A stretch of 64,000 bases of DNA from Ceratothoa steindachneri (GCA_963969495.1 OZ018323.1:76968583-77032582), one strand, 5' to 3'; shown: positions 24,640 to 36,466, numbered from the stretch's first letter. Made by a program: numbers and translations. The notes: generated by a model from the letters alone, not told the origin.

Positions 24640-25590
24640 GGTCTCACACGCATGATAGCATGGCCTCACGACTCAGCCAGCGGACATCGCGAAGTATAGC
24701 AGGTTGCCAAAGTGCGAGGTTATCAGATTTGGCGAACAGGGACTCTTGTTGGATGATGTAGTGCACTTTGTGGATCAGCCGTGTGTGTCCGGCGGCCTCA
24801 AAGGGGCCCGCTAGCAGAAAAGCGGTGCCCCTTCTTCCCACCAATCATCGCTGGGACACAGTTGGTTGCCACGTAGACAAGAAGGAAGGGGTCGAAGGAC
24901 TGATGTCCATACACTGGCACAAGGATTTGAAGATGTCTAGTGGTGCCGCGCAGCAGGACAAGCTGGAGAAACTCGCATACTACAGTTGGTCAATGATAAC
25001 CCCACGGAGGATGAAAACGGCCAGCTGGACTGGGAGAAGGCGACGAAGGGCGAGCTGTGCATGGTTTCCGACCACTCGATGAGTCGACGAACGGTGTGGG
25101 ACGAAAAGCTCACGCTCCCAAAGACAGAATGCTTCTCTTGATATCTGGATAGACAGAGTCCACCATAGTAATAAGGCACTCCGTGATGAAGTCTTCATCC
25201 GGCGATCAAAGAGGCTGGAAACCTCAAAACTGGCGCGCGTCACCTTGACAGCCTCAGCAGTCGGCTGGAAAAAGAACGAATTGGTCTTATACAAGCTGCC
25301 TGGCAGTCTAGAGATAGCGCCTTTCATCTCAGAGGCAGGCATCAATACAAACATCGATGTTAGATACTTTCTCCCAGTAGCGGCACATGTTGAACTCTTT
25401 GAGGACAGCGACAGTCTCAAAGTCGATGAGACGCTGGTTTTGTCTAAAGCATTCGATTGTAGAAGTACTTCTCCGTCCATTCAGGGTTGAAAGCCCGACA
25501 CCCGAGATCTACTTTCCTCCACTTAACAAGCAAGGTCGCAGAAATGATGAGCTGAAAAGAGAGGAAATGAGGTTTAATAAGCAATAAAGT
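24640..25590 (+). pseudogene. Decayed coding stretch of unknown family
   Basis: Protein-like segments appear in shifting plus-strand frames: SRLPKCEVIRFGEQGLLLDD then VVHFVDQPCVSGGLKGA (24690-24815); DNPTEDENGQLDWEKATKGE then LCMVSDHSMSRRTVWDEKLT (24985-25120); EVFIRRSKRLETSKLARVTL (25175-25245); and ELVLYKLPGSLEIAPFISEA then GINTNIDVRYFLPVAAHVEL (25280-25400). Composition is far more protein-like and GC-richer than the flanks. I do not recognise the family. A 166-residue minus-strand frame overlaps, so strand is probable but not certain. Confidence 0.4.
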
Positions 25591-26146
25591 TGCGAAATAA
25601 TGATTTTATACACGAAAATATAAGACTTTCATATTTGATCAAAAGTATACATGCGATGAATAAATATTATACTCGGTATTTTTTATCGAGGCGAAAATGC
25701 AATTGTCCCTAGACGGAGAAATGCTCTTTTTCCTCGAAAAGTTTTATACTAGCTGATTGGTTGAATATACGATTCCGAATAACATCATTCTATTTTAAAT
25801 AATTACCTCGTAATGCAAATCGAAACTTGTTTACTAACTCAAGTTTCCCCCTAGGATATATGTTATGTCAATTAAAAATGATAACAAGTAGAGAGATTAG
25901 GAAGTAATTTGCTAGTAAGTGTCGAGTTTTTTATATCAGTCGCCCACGTCAGCAACACAAGAATGTTTTTGGATGCACGCTACCTCATTCCAGGTTTAAA
26001 AAAAAGTTCTATTTGGCTTGGTTCTTTTTTATCTTTCGAAAGGTTTACGTATGTGATAAAATAAGTTCCGTCAAACAAACCTAAAGTTGTACTTTTCCAG
26101 CAAATGTCATTAAAACGTCTTTTCCATTGTGTCCAGGTGAGCAGAA

Positions 26147-26745
26147 ATGGAAGTAAAAATAATCAAGATCTCTACTCTCCTGCGCGTGGGCCACAAGTTA
26201 GACATCGCTAAGCGGCTCAACGTCAGTCAGATGACCGTCGACAGAGTCGCTGAGAGGCTCAAGAACGAGAGAGACTTCAAAGGTCGATCTTGTTTAGGCA
26301 GGCATCAAGTTGCCAACCGTTTGGCTGTGAGAAAGGCCTTCGAAACTACTCAGAAACTCAAACTGACTGCCCTTGCGAAGAACAACTCGGTGGCCACAGG
26401 ATCGTCAAGGAGGGGTGCGGCAAGAGATTAGGGTGAGTGGAAAGGCCTATGCTCAACGACCGGGTAAGGTCCGCTTGTGGGAGGCTTATAGGGCAGATGG
26501 TTAGTTTGTCATTTTCCTCACCTTGATGTTTAAGAGTCATGGCAATCGAATTCTCATTTTTGTCTGATGAAAAATACTTTACGGTCGATCTGGTCATTAA
26601 CAAGTAGAACAACCGCGTGGTAAGCTTCGGCCAGAACGTCACAGAGGTCTTCTATGTGTCCACGACCGAGCACTCAGACTCCCTGATGATGCTCGGCGTC
26701 GTGGTTTAGAATGGAGAGAAGATGCCGCCGGAGGGGTTGTAGTGT
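26147..26745 (+). pseudogene. Tc1/mariner-type transposase, 5' half
   Basis: Opens with MEVKIIKISTLLRVGHKLDI and a helix-turn-helix (AKRLNVSQMTVDRVAERLKN), then RHQVANRLAVRKAF and, after a frameshift near 26390, RVSGKAYAQRPGKVRLWEAY. A further frame gives FTVDLVINK at 26580 and VVSFGQNVTEVFYVSTTEHS, with first-catalytic-Asp context, and ends at NGEKMPPEGL near 26740. Several stops. The wording closely resembles transposases I recall from sea-louse genomes. The 3' half lies 1.67 kb downstream. Confidence 0.75.
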
Positions 26746-28414
26746 TAGAACCACATTATAGAGTCGAATATGACTCAAAAGGGAAATTTTGTAGTTTTAT
26801 AAAATATTATTATGGGTTCACACGTTGAACCATAAAAAAACATTTGAGGGAGGGGAATCTGAAGAGTACTCTAAAAAGAGCGCTGGTCCCATGAGGTGAC
26901 ATTATATATCCTTTGTAAAAGTCCTAAGAAAGACGTCATGTTATAAGACCGAATTTTTTTTTCCATAGGACGGTTGGTCTTTTAAAAGACCTGATTTTTG
27001 GATCCTAACCTGATGGGATCGGGGCAAGCAGGCAAACATTTGAGTAAGTACTCTAAACTACAAAATCTAAAAACAAGTGCTCAAAAGACTACTGTCCATA
27101 TCGCTTAAATAAACGAGGATAGCTCGTGCAAATTTTAGCTGAGAATGTTACATAATTTAAATGCCAGTCAAAATACTTCAAATACCTTTCATTTCCTTTA
27201 ACAAAGTTACATTTTGAATGAGTAACTAAATATTTTTTTCTCAATTACCAGAAGAAACTTTAAAAGAACTTTAAAAATAAACGAAACACTGGAATTTAAT
27301 AATTTTGAGTTAATAAATATAAAATTAGTGCAAAATTCTATAGATAATAATTTCAATCTAATTTCTTCAATGTATTTAATGTAAATTGAGTTGAATTGAC
27401 GATAAGAATAGAATATGTGTTCTTGAGCTTTTGAAATAGGACAAATTGTTACATTTGGCAACCATACATGGGTGACTTAAATGAAATAATTAAAATATTA
27501 CATGTGCGTAAGATGAGATCTCTGATTAAAATAGAAGCAATTTTTACTATAACAATGCAATGGATTTCTTTTGCTTTTGTAATAGGTACATATCTGTCAT
27601 TAAATCAAATCAATGTACTATAAATTCATTTCCCAAAACTTCTATTTTAATACGGTCTAAAATTTAACCCAATTCTATCGAAGGAACATATTAAATCAAA
27701 TTTATTAAATTTTTATATTGCTTACGATCCACGATCCAATAATTGAAAGATTAAATAGATATGTAAAAAAACTTGGTAAAAGAATTAAATTAAATAAAGT
27801 GAGGAAATGTATTATTATGTTCAATTAATATTGAATGTATTAAGCGGTCCAATGTGAACTCTGTTTATTTGAGGGCCCTAAAGAGTGTCGTTCTTTCGTC
27901 CTGATTTTAATGAAATTGTATTTATTCCTTGTATGATTATATAATAATTTTAGACTTGATAATTGTGTGAGGATTGTTAAAATAAGTTCATATAAGTAAA
28001 TATAATAAATTTAATATAATGGGAAGTAATCAAATATATAAATTAAGTATAAATCCCTGTTAAAATACTGCATTCATGTATGCGGGCCGTTGATGTGAAG
28101 GGTGAGATGGAATATGTTTAAGGATGAATCCTTTTATCAAGGAAAGACATCTGAATTCGACTTCAAAGTTCCCACCGAATAAAGACTATTGAATCCAGCT
28201 CCAAGATTCCTTTTACCTTTGAGGAAATCTCCGATCACCCAACCTACAATCAAGCAAGAAGAGAGCTTTCTACTCTTTTGGACTCGGTGCCTTGTGAACA
28301 CAAGGCATTCACAGTAGAAGCAAACAGGCACTCGCCAAGCCGTTGCCCCAGGAGTGGTACCAAAGTTCGGTGAGAAATCATCCTTGGTAACCTCACCACT
28401 CAGCCATCAACCTA
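26746..28414. other. AT-rich segment separating the transposase halves
   Basis: No protein is recognised in this 1.67 kb. It includes GGTCTTTTAAAAGACC, a perfect 16-bp palindrome near 26980, in a stretch of related GACC/GGTC words (26900-27010), then very AT-rich DNA. It may be an insertion into the transposase, but no target duplication was found. Confidence 0.5.
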
Positions 28415-28768
28415 TATGGTTCTCGGCCGGTTACAGGCTCACCTGGGCCGATTCCACATACATCTTTGCTACGAAAATCCTGCCCTGAGTGAGAAAAATA
28501 CGAAGAAGGCGGACTAAGTCTTTCAGCAAGAAGATGTCTCGGCCCACACGGCTAAGATCGTGCAAGAGTAGTTGGGGTCGAACATGAACTTCTGGTCGAA
28601 GGAATTTTGGCGTGTGCGCGTATGTCGAGGGCAAGGCCTGCCAAGTTCGCCAATCCAACGTCGAGTAGCTGAAGTCCTCCGTCAACCGCGTGTGGGCCAA
28701 CATGAGGAAGGACTTCGTCCGCAATATGTGCGCATGCTCGCCGTCGAGGGCGCCCACATTGACTAATA
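28415..28768 (+). pseudogene. Tc1/mariner-type transposase, 3' half
   Basis: The frame resumes where the 5' half stopped: IWFSAGYRLTWADSTYIFAT, KILP-stop, then after a shift QEDVSAHTAKIVQE (the DGAPAHT-type motif with the second catalytic Asp region). Next is stop-LGSNMNFWSKEFW, then the C-terminal 'VWANMRKDFVRNMCA'-type helix region, ending at VEGAHID near 28762. At least two nonsense changes (TGA after KILP, TAG for the Trp of QEWLGSN) and frameshifts. Confidence 0.75.
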
Positions 28769-29557
28769 TTACAATTTAAACACGTATTTATTTGTTAAAA
28801 CAATAAAAATGTGTCTAACTGGATCAAAACTATCCTTGTGTCCTTTGCTGAGAGCGTCGTATGAGTGTAACAGGACTTTGGCAATACCCGGTATATACCT
28901 TTTCACATAATATTATAACGCAGATTGGAACAAATTGCACTAAACACAAAACACAAAACTCATGTAATTATCAACTCTTTTATGAAGCCTAGAATCTACT
29001 CAAAACATGGAATTCATGAAATGTTATTCGAGCATAGTATATTCAATCAGCTGAGGAAAAGAGGCAAGTGCATTTTAACTCGTTAAAAAAAAAATAGTAT
29101 AGGTAGAATATATGTAGACGTCCACACTTGAAAATGTGGAACGTATTCGAGCTCATAATTTAAGATATCAAAATATAAACAAACTTAAAAAGGTAGTAGT
29201 ACATATATGGATACGCCCCATGTGTATACCCGCTTAAAACTGATAAGTCGTAAAAATGGGAAAGGCCAACGAATACTGGGTCATTGGTGTCTGATTAGAT
29301 GCCAATCTGCCACTGCCAGCATGCTGCTGTCTGTGCAGGTTTTTTTTTTTTTACTTGGGTTTTGCGGGCTGGATACTAATATGCTAATCTAATATTGTCC
29401 CCTCTAGTTTTAGGAAGACACATCTGCACGCAAATTATTATTATTAGTATTAATTAGTGTTACAAAAACCAACGAGTGCATCTCTGCAAAATGGTTTTCA
29501 AGGAGAGAGATGTAAATAGAGTGATAAAGATAAAGTGGAAAGGTGCTGAAGATATGT
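28769..29557. other. Intergenic, no feature recognised
   Basis: AT-rich; includes a 12-bp T-run at about 29340. No coding sequence assigned. Confidence 0.4.
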
Positions 29558-30104
29558 ATTAGGTAAGCCCATAAATAATGCGGTATTTTTTCATTTATCA
29601 TTATTTTATGGATATAAATCAACAACTCTTTGAAGTTACCTATAGTTAAATAATTATTTATTTATTTAATGATTTGATAAGTAATATAATTGTCAACAGG
29701 TTCTATCACTAATCTCCATCTTTATACAAACTTTTCAATATCATGTTTGTAAATATCGTTTGACTTTGATTACAAAGAGTTCTTTAAGTTATTTTCGACC
29801 TCTTCTGTTGTTGGCATCTTCCCTTAGGTAATTCGCTAAACTCCTAAAAAGATAGTAATTTGATAGGGGTTGAGTCGATTGAGTATGGAGGATGACTCAT
29901 TAGTTGCCAATCGAAACTGTTACGCTTTTTTTTTATACATCGTGCCATGTGAGGCCGCGTTGTCTTAATGAAAGAGTATGTAGCGGCGACCGAATTGAAA
30001 GGTGAAGTAGGCTGAGAAAGGAACCTCACAAATGAGCACCCTGTTGAACCTATGAAATCTTTAAATTGGGCGCACATATTAAGTTTTGAAATAACATGAC
30101 ATGT
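29558..30104 (-). pseudogene. Mariner (SETMAR-like) element, 3' part with one TIR
   Basis: The left edge carries a mariner terminus, TTAGGTAAGCCCATAAATAA then TGCGGTATTTTTT, next to TA. Reading inward on the minus strand from 30000: TRPHMARCIKKKRNSFDWQL, MSHPPYSIDSTPIKLLSF, then in another frame SLANYLREDANNRR and LKELFVIKVKRYLQT. This is the DNARPHxA...HPPYSPDLxPxDyxlFxxLxxxL...FFxxKxxxFY layout of mariner transposases, with SIDSTPIK in place of SPDLSPTD, so a catalytic Asp is lost. The N-terminal half is missing; the next repeat begins abruptly at about 30105. Confidence 0.8.
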
Positions 30105-30805
30105 ATTAGCAAAGAACCCATATATAATAGAGCGTAACACTTATAGTACAAGTGTACACTAGTGTAGATAATAATATATGTATTTTGCTCGAGGCGAGAA
30201 AAATGAATTCGATACGTTCACATGGCAGCAAACATATGCACATGTACACAGTAAAGCGGAGCAGAGTGGTTCCCATAGCCGCGATCAAGATCAGTGGTCC
30301 AAACAAGCTTGGAAGCAGGTGCAGAACAGAAAACACAATAGTAGCGGCCATTATTTAATAACGAAAAGCTGTGAAACGTAAAGTCGCATCTTTACTATTT
30401 TGGTCCCCCCAAAATCTCTATTTCCATGGACACGAATTTACAGAGAGTGGAATAGACTCCACCCAAACAACATCATTGGATAATAATAGGCCACTCTCAC
30501 TGTTTCCGACAGAAATATATACCGCCAAACGTACACACTCAGCGTCAGAAAAAAAGGGAAAGAACGATTGAGAAAGGAGTAAGAAAACATTCAATCAGGA
30601 GCCAGGAAGAGCCAGGGAGTCAGAGAGACGTCATGGAGTAATAGGCCCGTTGGAACACACCACGACCGTCTCAAATTCTTCCTAAGCCGAAGCAACCCGA
30701 GTTTTACCGACTAATAAAAGAGTCCGAGATTCCTCTGTTTGGGATTTTCTTGCTACAGGTAATCCATATTGATCCTTTAAACCCAGCCTACCTAATATTA
30801 AGCAT
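30105..30805 (-). repeat. Long dispersed repeat R, minus copy
   Basis: About 700 bp matching 34080-34800 in reverse orientation. Shared blocks in the minus direction: ATTAGGTAGGCTGG, GGATTACCTGTAG, AAAATCCCAAAC, GACGGTCGTG, a TATATA box, GTGTCCATGGAAAT, GATGCGACTTTACGTTTC, AATAATGGCCGCTA, CTGCACCTGCTTCCAAG and GTGAACGTATCGAATTCATT. The single TATA box and lack of coding make an LTR or promoter-bearing terminal region plausible. Confidence 0.75.
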
Positions 30806-32829
30806 CGGTCAAGCGAATTCCTCTCTACTCCGAAGCCTACCACGTTCTCCGCCTTCTAAAATAAAAAGGTCATTGAATCCTCTACCACCAAAACACAAGA
30901 ACGTTCGGTGCCCCTATTAACTTTCGAGCCCTATAACTTGTTACCCATTTATTAGCTTCGAACACTGCCCATAAGTACTCTTCTCCTATTGATTAATGCT
31001 GGCCTTTTTTCTTCAAGTGTTGCATGTAGACAATTCAATTGAGCACAATAATCATCTCTGGTGATTGTCTGATTTGGATTAAGAGGTTCAAACTGGATTA
31101 TGCCATTCATATCGTACCAAACACACATGTCAATCTTCCGTGGATGAAGCCCCTGTTTAGCTGGGGTATTGTTTTCCACTGGTTTTCTTGAATGGGGTTC
31201 AGCTTTGAGACTAGCGTTTTCCGAAAGAAAAAAAAAATGCCGCATTACTTATGAGTAGGGCAGTATAAAGTGATCTAAAAATTGACTTTATTTTGGGCCA
31301 CTCAGTAACATCTGCTTTCTGCCCTATTTTACACACAACGTAAGAGACAAGCCGTACCCTCTTTGCGAAATCCATGAATCCCTTTACACACATCTTAGTT
31401 AGTAAGTGTCGTGGTATAGCTCTATATACCATGCATATATTTATTATACTTGATTTTAGAGTGCGCGGGGGTTTCCTTTTAATAACTTTGGATAGGCCAA
31501 GGTCCGATTACGAGGTCAGATCCTCGAAAGGGAGGGCTAGTCCAATAGATACTACTTTAAATCTTGGTATTGGCTAAGAGTTCCAAATCTCACTTAGTTA
31601 CAGGCTGTTACACGGCTATGAGGAGCCCAAGGGTCGGAAAGTAAAGGAGTCGGCAAAAATGGACTTTAATAAATATTAATAATTAAAGTTAAATGGTACA
31701 ACAATAAACAGACATATAAGACAAATAGTTACAGTGGTCAACGGGCTATTAAGAAGACTAGGTATTCTAAAATACAATAAAATTGGGTAGGCTGGGTGGA
31801 ATTAAAATTTGAGCTTTACACGGGGACATGATGAGCACACAAATGATAATGGGGGAACGGTAGACGGCAGGTATAAATTTGGGGAAGCTAAAATATTCGT
31901 TACAATACCTTGTACAAAAATGGAGGGGTTGGGGAAGATGATGGTCGTTTCCAGGGAAGCGGTGAGATGATGGTTGGGTCACTTCGATGGAGGCCAGGGT
32001 CAACTTGCTTGTATTGTAGTTGAAGTATTCTTCTGAGATGACGGGGAGGGGGGGCAGAGCCTTCGAGAAGGGAGGCTGGGAATTCTTCCGGTGTAAATTC
32101 CTTTGAAGAAAACGGAGGGTGAGTTTCTCCGAGACGTCAAACGGTTTGTTTGGTCGACTATGCGTAATCAATGGGGTATTACGCTAAGATTAATCTTCAC
32201 TGAAGCCTTTTGGGATAAGACTTGGTTGTTGTCTGGAGATGGCGTCGTTAAGCGGAGTCAGACAGGTATTCTTACGGGGAGAAGAGTTCTTAACTAGTTA
32301 TAGGGTGGATATTTGTTTTATCCAAGGAGAGATACTCGGTTTTATCCCACAACGTTTCCTTGCCTTCGGCGAATGACAACCCGAATCGAGGAGGAGTAAG
32401 ATCGTCTGCTCTCGTGAGCTTCTCTCGCACAAATCTCTATGATTCCTCCTCACACGAGTACATATGGACGCCTGCCAGTGAGGGAGCTTACCCCATAGAA
32501 GGGGGGGACTATCGCCCGTCGTTTGAGTAATGGCGAACGCGGCCCGGCTGGCGTTTGTCTCAGCCGCTCCCAGCGTGGCTGAAAGGGGGAGGGGGAAGAC
32601 TTCTTGTCTTGTTTAAATACTAGGATTGATAAGGGTTGCATTCCATGAGCCCGCTCCTATACTTTCTCACGCTTTTGAGCTTCGAAAATTGCTTGTAAAC
32701 GACAACGAGACCCACACATGGAGGCAATGCTTAAAAGCGACGTTATTTCTACCATCACGTGCTTGTTCCCTCACAGACTGATATAAACGAAACTTTACTT
32801 ACTTAATCTAGCGTTGGCTGATTGTGGTA
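30806..32829. other. Intergenic, no feature recognised
   Basis: Mixed composition with a GC-richer part at 31900-32640. Open frames are short and unassigned. Confidence 0.4.
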
Positions 32830-33620
32830 CATAATAAAATATTTTTAAATATTTTCCGTCAGAAAGTTGCGGTCTCTATTTAAGAGTTTGTTAAGCATGG
32901 AGAATGATCTCTTCACAGACGCTTTTATTGGCTGACATTTAAGAAGATAAGAATAAATTGTTGGTGATATTTCAGGGCTACGGAGTTCAACTATCCCACC
33001 CATATTATTTTCCTTAAGTTTTCTTTCTTGATCTCACAACTCTTCTTGCTTGATCTCACAATGATCGTCATCAAAGTTAATGGTAGTAATAGTCTCATAT
33101 GCCTCTTTAATGGTGAAATCAGTTGCTTCCCTCCTAGGCACCAAACGAGCAATTTGACTGTAATTCATTTTAATGGAAAGTAGTTGCGTTTGTAGGTTTT
33201 TCTTAGACACACTATATTTAGCCTTCCAAACGATAATTCCATCATCGGCAAAATTCTCAACAATGCAATTGACACTTGGAAAATTGTCTGCATAATAGAA
33301 AGCAGCGTTTAGTTAACTTGCCCAACGTGTTAAAATTGGTTCTGGGAGTACTAATTTCTTGAAACAAAGCCTCTTCATCTTTATTTTTAACAGTAGATGC
33401 TTTGACACAGTCAATTACAGCATCGACTTCACTATAAAATGATCTCATATGCATTGCACAGTTATGTAACAGATGTGCATTATATGTTACATGGAAACGT
33501 CTTGGGAAAAGTCTCTTGAGTGTTGCTCCAGCCGACACCATATAACGAGCTGCATCAGATAGATGCAAGCAGAAGACTTACGAAACATTATTTGATCTCT
33601 ACTAAAGGACATGGAGGTTT
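32830..33620 (-). pseudogene. hAT-like transposase relic, C-terminal half
   Basis: From 33568 on the minus strand: SDAARYMVSAGATLKRLFPR then FHVTYNAHLLHNCAMHMRS (the 'HvtCxaHLLhNcamkik' motif), and CVKASTVKNKDEEALFQEIS. After frameshifts come INFDDDHCEIKQEEL near 33070 and KCQPIKASVKRSFSMLNKLL then NRDRNFLTENI at 32940-32850. The last phrase is the hAT dimerisation-type 'xSVERsFSmLnkLLxxDR' block, with Lys for Glu. I recall close relatives annotated in copepod genomes. Confidence 0.7.
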
Positions 33621-33935
33621 TCTCACGGATAACCACATTTAGGCGTTTATTATTTTTTTTAGGATCAAAGTCCTTGATGAAAGTTATTAAAAGACAAATT
33701 TAGAAGAAAGTATTTGCAACTATTTTAAGATCATGAAAACCCTCGAGTCTTCCATGTTAGGTCAACGTTTGGGTCTTCATTTATGGGTGTTTAGTTTGGT
33801 GGTTGTATTATTAGGTATTAGGTAGACTGTAGGTGAGATTGGTAGCGTTAGGTTGTGATGCTTGAATATGGTTACGTCAACAGTTACAATAGTTGCTCTC
33901 TGAGGGGAATGCAGTTGTGAGGTTCTCCACGGCCT

Positions 33936-34000
33936 TGGCGGTAAACCATCCAAGTACTAATCTAACCAGATGTTGCTTAACAATGACGATCTCGTTACAG
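33936..34000 (-). pseudogene. 5S rRNA-like sequence
   Basis: GGCGGTAAACCATCCAAGTA then CTAATCT and GATGTTGCTTAACAATGACG resembles the reverse complement of arthropod 5S rRNA over its internal promoter and loop region (consensus GGCGGTCACCCATCCAAGTA, GACGTTGCTTAACTTCGGTG). Differences and a short insertion rule out a functional gene. It may be a 5S-derived SINE head or a degraded copy. It lies just upstream of repeat R plus copy. Confidence 0.45.
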
Positions 34001-34079
34001 GGCCACACAGCAACCTGGCGTTGACCTGAAGCTGAGTCCAATTGTTCGAGGAAAGATAATACTATCCTTCGGCTAGAGG

Positions 34080-34800
34080 TTAGGTAGGCTGGTTAAGAGG
34101 ATCGATAGGGATTACCAGTAGGAAAGGAAATCCCAAACGGCGGAGTTTCGGACTATTTATTTAGGGCATCAAATTCAGGCTGCTTCGGGGTAAAATGAAT
34201 TCGGAACGGTCGTGTCGTATATTCGGGCGAGCCTATTCCTTGTTTTGGGTTGGTATCTTAACTGCCTGCGACTCCAGCTGCGACTGTGACCGTAATTGTG
34301 AAAGTGTCCGTGACTCTGAGTGACTCAATTACTGTAAGACTGTCCTTCCTCGGTCTATCCGAACATGATATATACGGTGGCGCACATCGTGGGCGTGGCT
34401 TATCATTAGCAAATGATTTTGTTTTGCGGAGCCACTCAACTATGTGCTAATTTGTGTGTCCATGGAGATGGAGATTCATTTTATCTCGAATTCCAAAGGA
34501 TGCGACTTTGCGTTTCGCGGTTTCCCGCTAGCAAATAATGGCTGCTATTGTCGTGTTTTCGTCGGCTCTGCACCTGCTTCCAAGTTTTTTTAAACAGCTG
34601 ACCTTTTAGCGTGATTGTGGAAATTGCTTTACATACTTCGTTTTACTGTTTATGTGTGTATACATGTGCACAAGTTCGCTAACGTGTGAACGTCTCGAAT
34701 TCATTCTTCTCACTTTGGCCTTTACAAGCAACATATATATTATTATTTACATGGACTATTGTTATAGGTTTTTTGTTACAAAAGCTATACATTATTATTT
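34080..34800 (+). repeat. Long dispersed repeat R, plus copy
   Basis: Inverted partner of 30105-30805, about 3.3 kb away. It has the same order of blocks including GATATATACGG (TATA-like, near 34368), GTGTCCATGGAGATGGAGAT, CTGCACCTGCTTCCAAG and GTGAACGTCTCGAATTCATT. Its right part is tandemly duplicated. Confidence 0.75.
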
Positions 34801-35077
34801 CACAGAGATGTTACATATTATTTACACAAAGAGTTATTATTTATGAAAACTGCTATACTTATTTTATGTGTGTATACATGTGCACAAGTTCGCTAACGTG
34901 TGAACGTCTCGAATTCATTCTTCTCACTTTGGCCTTTACAAGCAACATATATATTATTATTTACATGGACTATTGTTATAGGTTTTTTGTTACAAAAGCT
35001 ATACATTATTATTTCACAGAGATGTTACATATTATTTACACAAAGAGTTATTATTTATGAAAACTGCTATACTTATT
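34650..35077 (+). repeat. Perfect 214-bp tandem duplication
   Basis: 34650-34863 and 34864-35077 appear identical at every base I compared, from ATGTGTGTATACATGTGCAC to AAAACTGCTATACTTATTTT. The unit starts inside repeat R. Perfect identity implies a very recent event or an assembly duplication. The duplicate 66- and 124-residue open frames are by-products. Confidence 0.95.
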
Positions 35078-35855
35078 TTAGATCATTTCCATGTGCATAG
35101 TAATGAACGTGCTTGTTATAAGCCTTTATAGGATTCACATGATGCTCATGTGTGAGGCCTCATTGTCAAATCTATTCCACCTTGTACAGTGGCACTACAC
35201 ATTTATCAGTCCTATTAATCTAGAGCAAACTTAAACCAACTAAATTCTGCTTGAACATTTACACTCGCCAATCCTTTCACCTACAGTAAGTTTGGAGAGA
35301 AGTCGTAAGCTGGGATAAAATGAGCACGTCATTCAATTATGAGCTTGATCAATATTACAAGCTAGTGAATCGATAGAACAACTCATAATAGGGGGCAATG
35401 CAAAAATAACGGAAAACACACCCAAAGTTAAACAAAGTGAGATTAGATAAATGTTTCTCACTTTAGGAAGCAAATTTACTCTCAAACAATTTTTCCTGCA
35501 TTAGGAAGCCATTTCCCATAAAATATAGTTCCAAATACACATTTCCGCTTGCAATTGGAAAGTATAACCGTCCCACTTCGCAAATCCCACTTGCAGAAAA
35601 ATTTCAACCTTTTCACTCATTCTTTTCCTGGAAAACCCATACCCACACTTAAGGTTTTAAGTAGGAGAGAAGGGCACTTCTTTATTAAAAGACGAACGTG
35701 AAGTTAGATATCGACCGTTTTGAAGCACTATTGGGAAATGCATCCAAAATACGGCGTTTGGATACAAAGGAATTGAATCCGGCCTATATTTGTACAATTC
35801 ATTTCGACGGTGAGAGGAGGAGAACAATAAAATATTGTGATTTATTTTTGTTTCT
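35078..35855. other. Intergenic, no feature recognised
   Basis: A short plus frame from 35698 reads LDIDRFEALLGNASKIRRLD, but I could not assign it. Otherwise AT-rich non-coding sequence. Confidence 0.4.
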
Positions 35856-35907
35856 CAACGGAACACTTCGCTTCAGGCGGGATTCTGTCCTTACAATTGA
35901 AATATAA

Positions 35908-36466
35908 TTACGGCCCAATTTTAAACAATATTTTCCACCCCAAATTTAAATTCCCTACTGTTTGCAAAGATATCCGTTACATAATCTTTCCGGATCTGGG
36001 TTTTTTAAACAAAAAAATTTCAAAAGAAATTAAATCTGTATTAAATAAATTCTTTTTCCATAGCGACTTTAAGTTGATTTATATAAATAGACAACACATA
36101 GGATTATATTTCAATTGTAAGGACAGAATCCCGCCTGAAGCGAAGTGCTCCGTTGTGTATGAGTTTACTTGCCCCAATTGTAAACTGGGAAGATACATCG
36201 ATCGTACGGTGCGCTCGCTGAGGGCAAGGTTCTGTTCACATTTGGATGTTAGCCACAGGACAGAAAAGGTTCTCTCTACGAAAGAATTCTCACCTGTTAG
36301 GCTTCACTCTATTAATTTTAAAACCGAAATCACAACGGACGATTTTCAAATCTTGAAATCCACCCCTGATCCCATATCACTAAAGATTCTTGCATCCATG
36401 TATATTAAATACCTTTCTCCTTCCTTAAATTCCAATTCTTCTTCTCACCCACTACTTCTACTCTAA
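35908..36466 (+). pseudogene. Penelope RT end plus GIY-YIG endonuclease
   Basis: One open frame covers the post-RT region (YNYGPILNNIFHPKFKFPTV; DIRYIIFPDLGFLNKKISKE) and then SVVYEFTCPNCKLGRYIDRT with VRSLRARFCSHLDVSHRTEK. The latter is a GIY-YIG-type nuclease core of Penelope proteins: 'YxFxCxxCxxxYIGxTxRxLxxRxxxHxgxSxRT'. Here the Gly after YI is Asp, which may impair it. It ends LNSNSSSHPLLLL-stop. The RT palm is absent, so the copy is non-autonomous. Confidence 0.75.
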
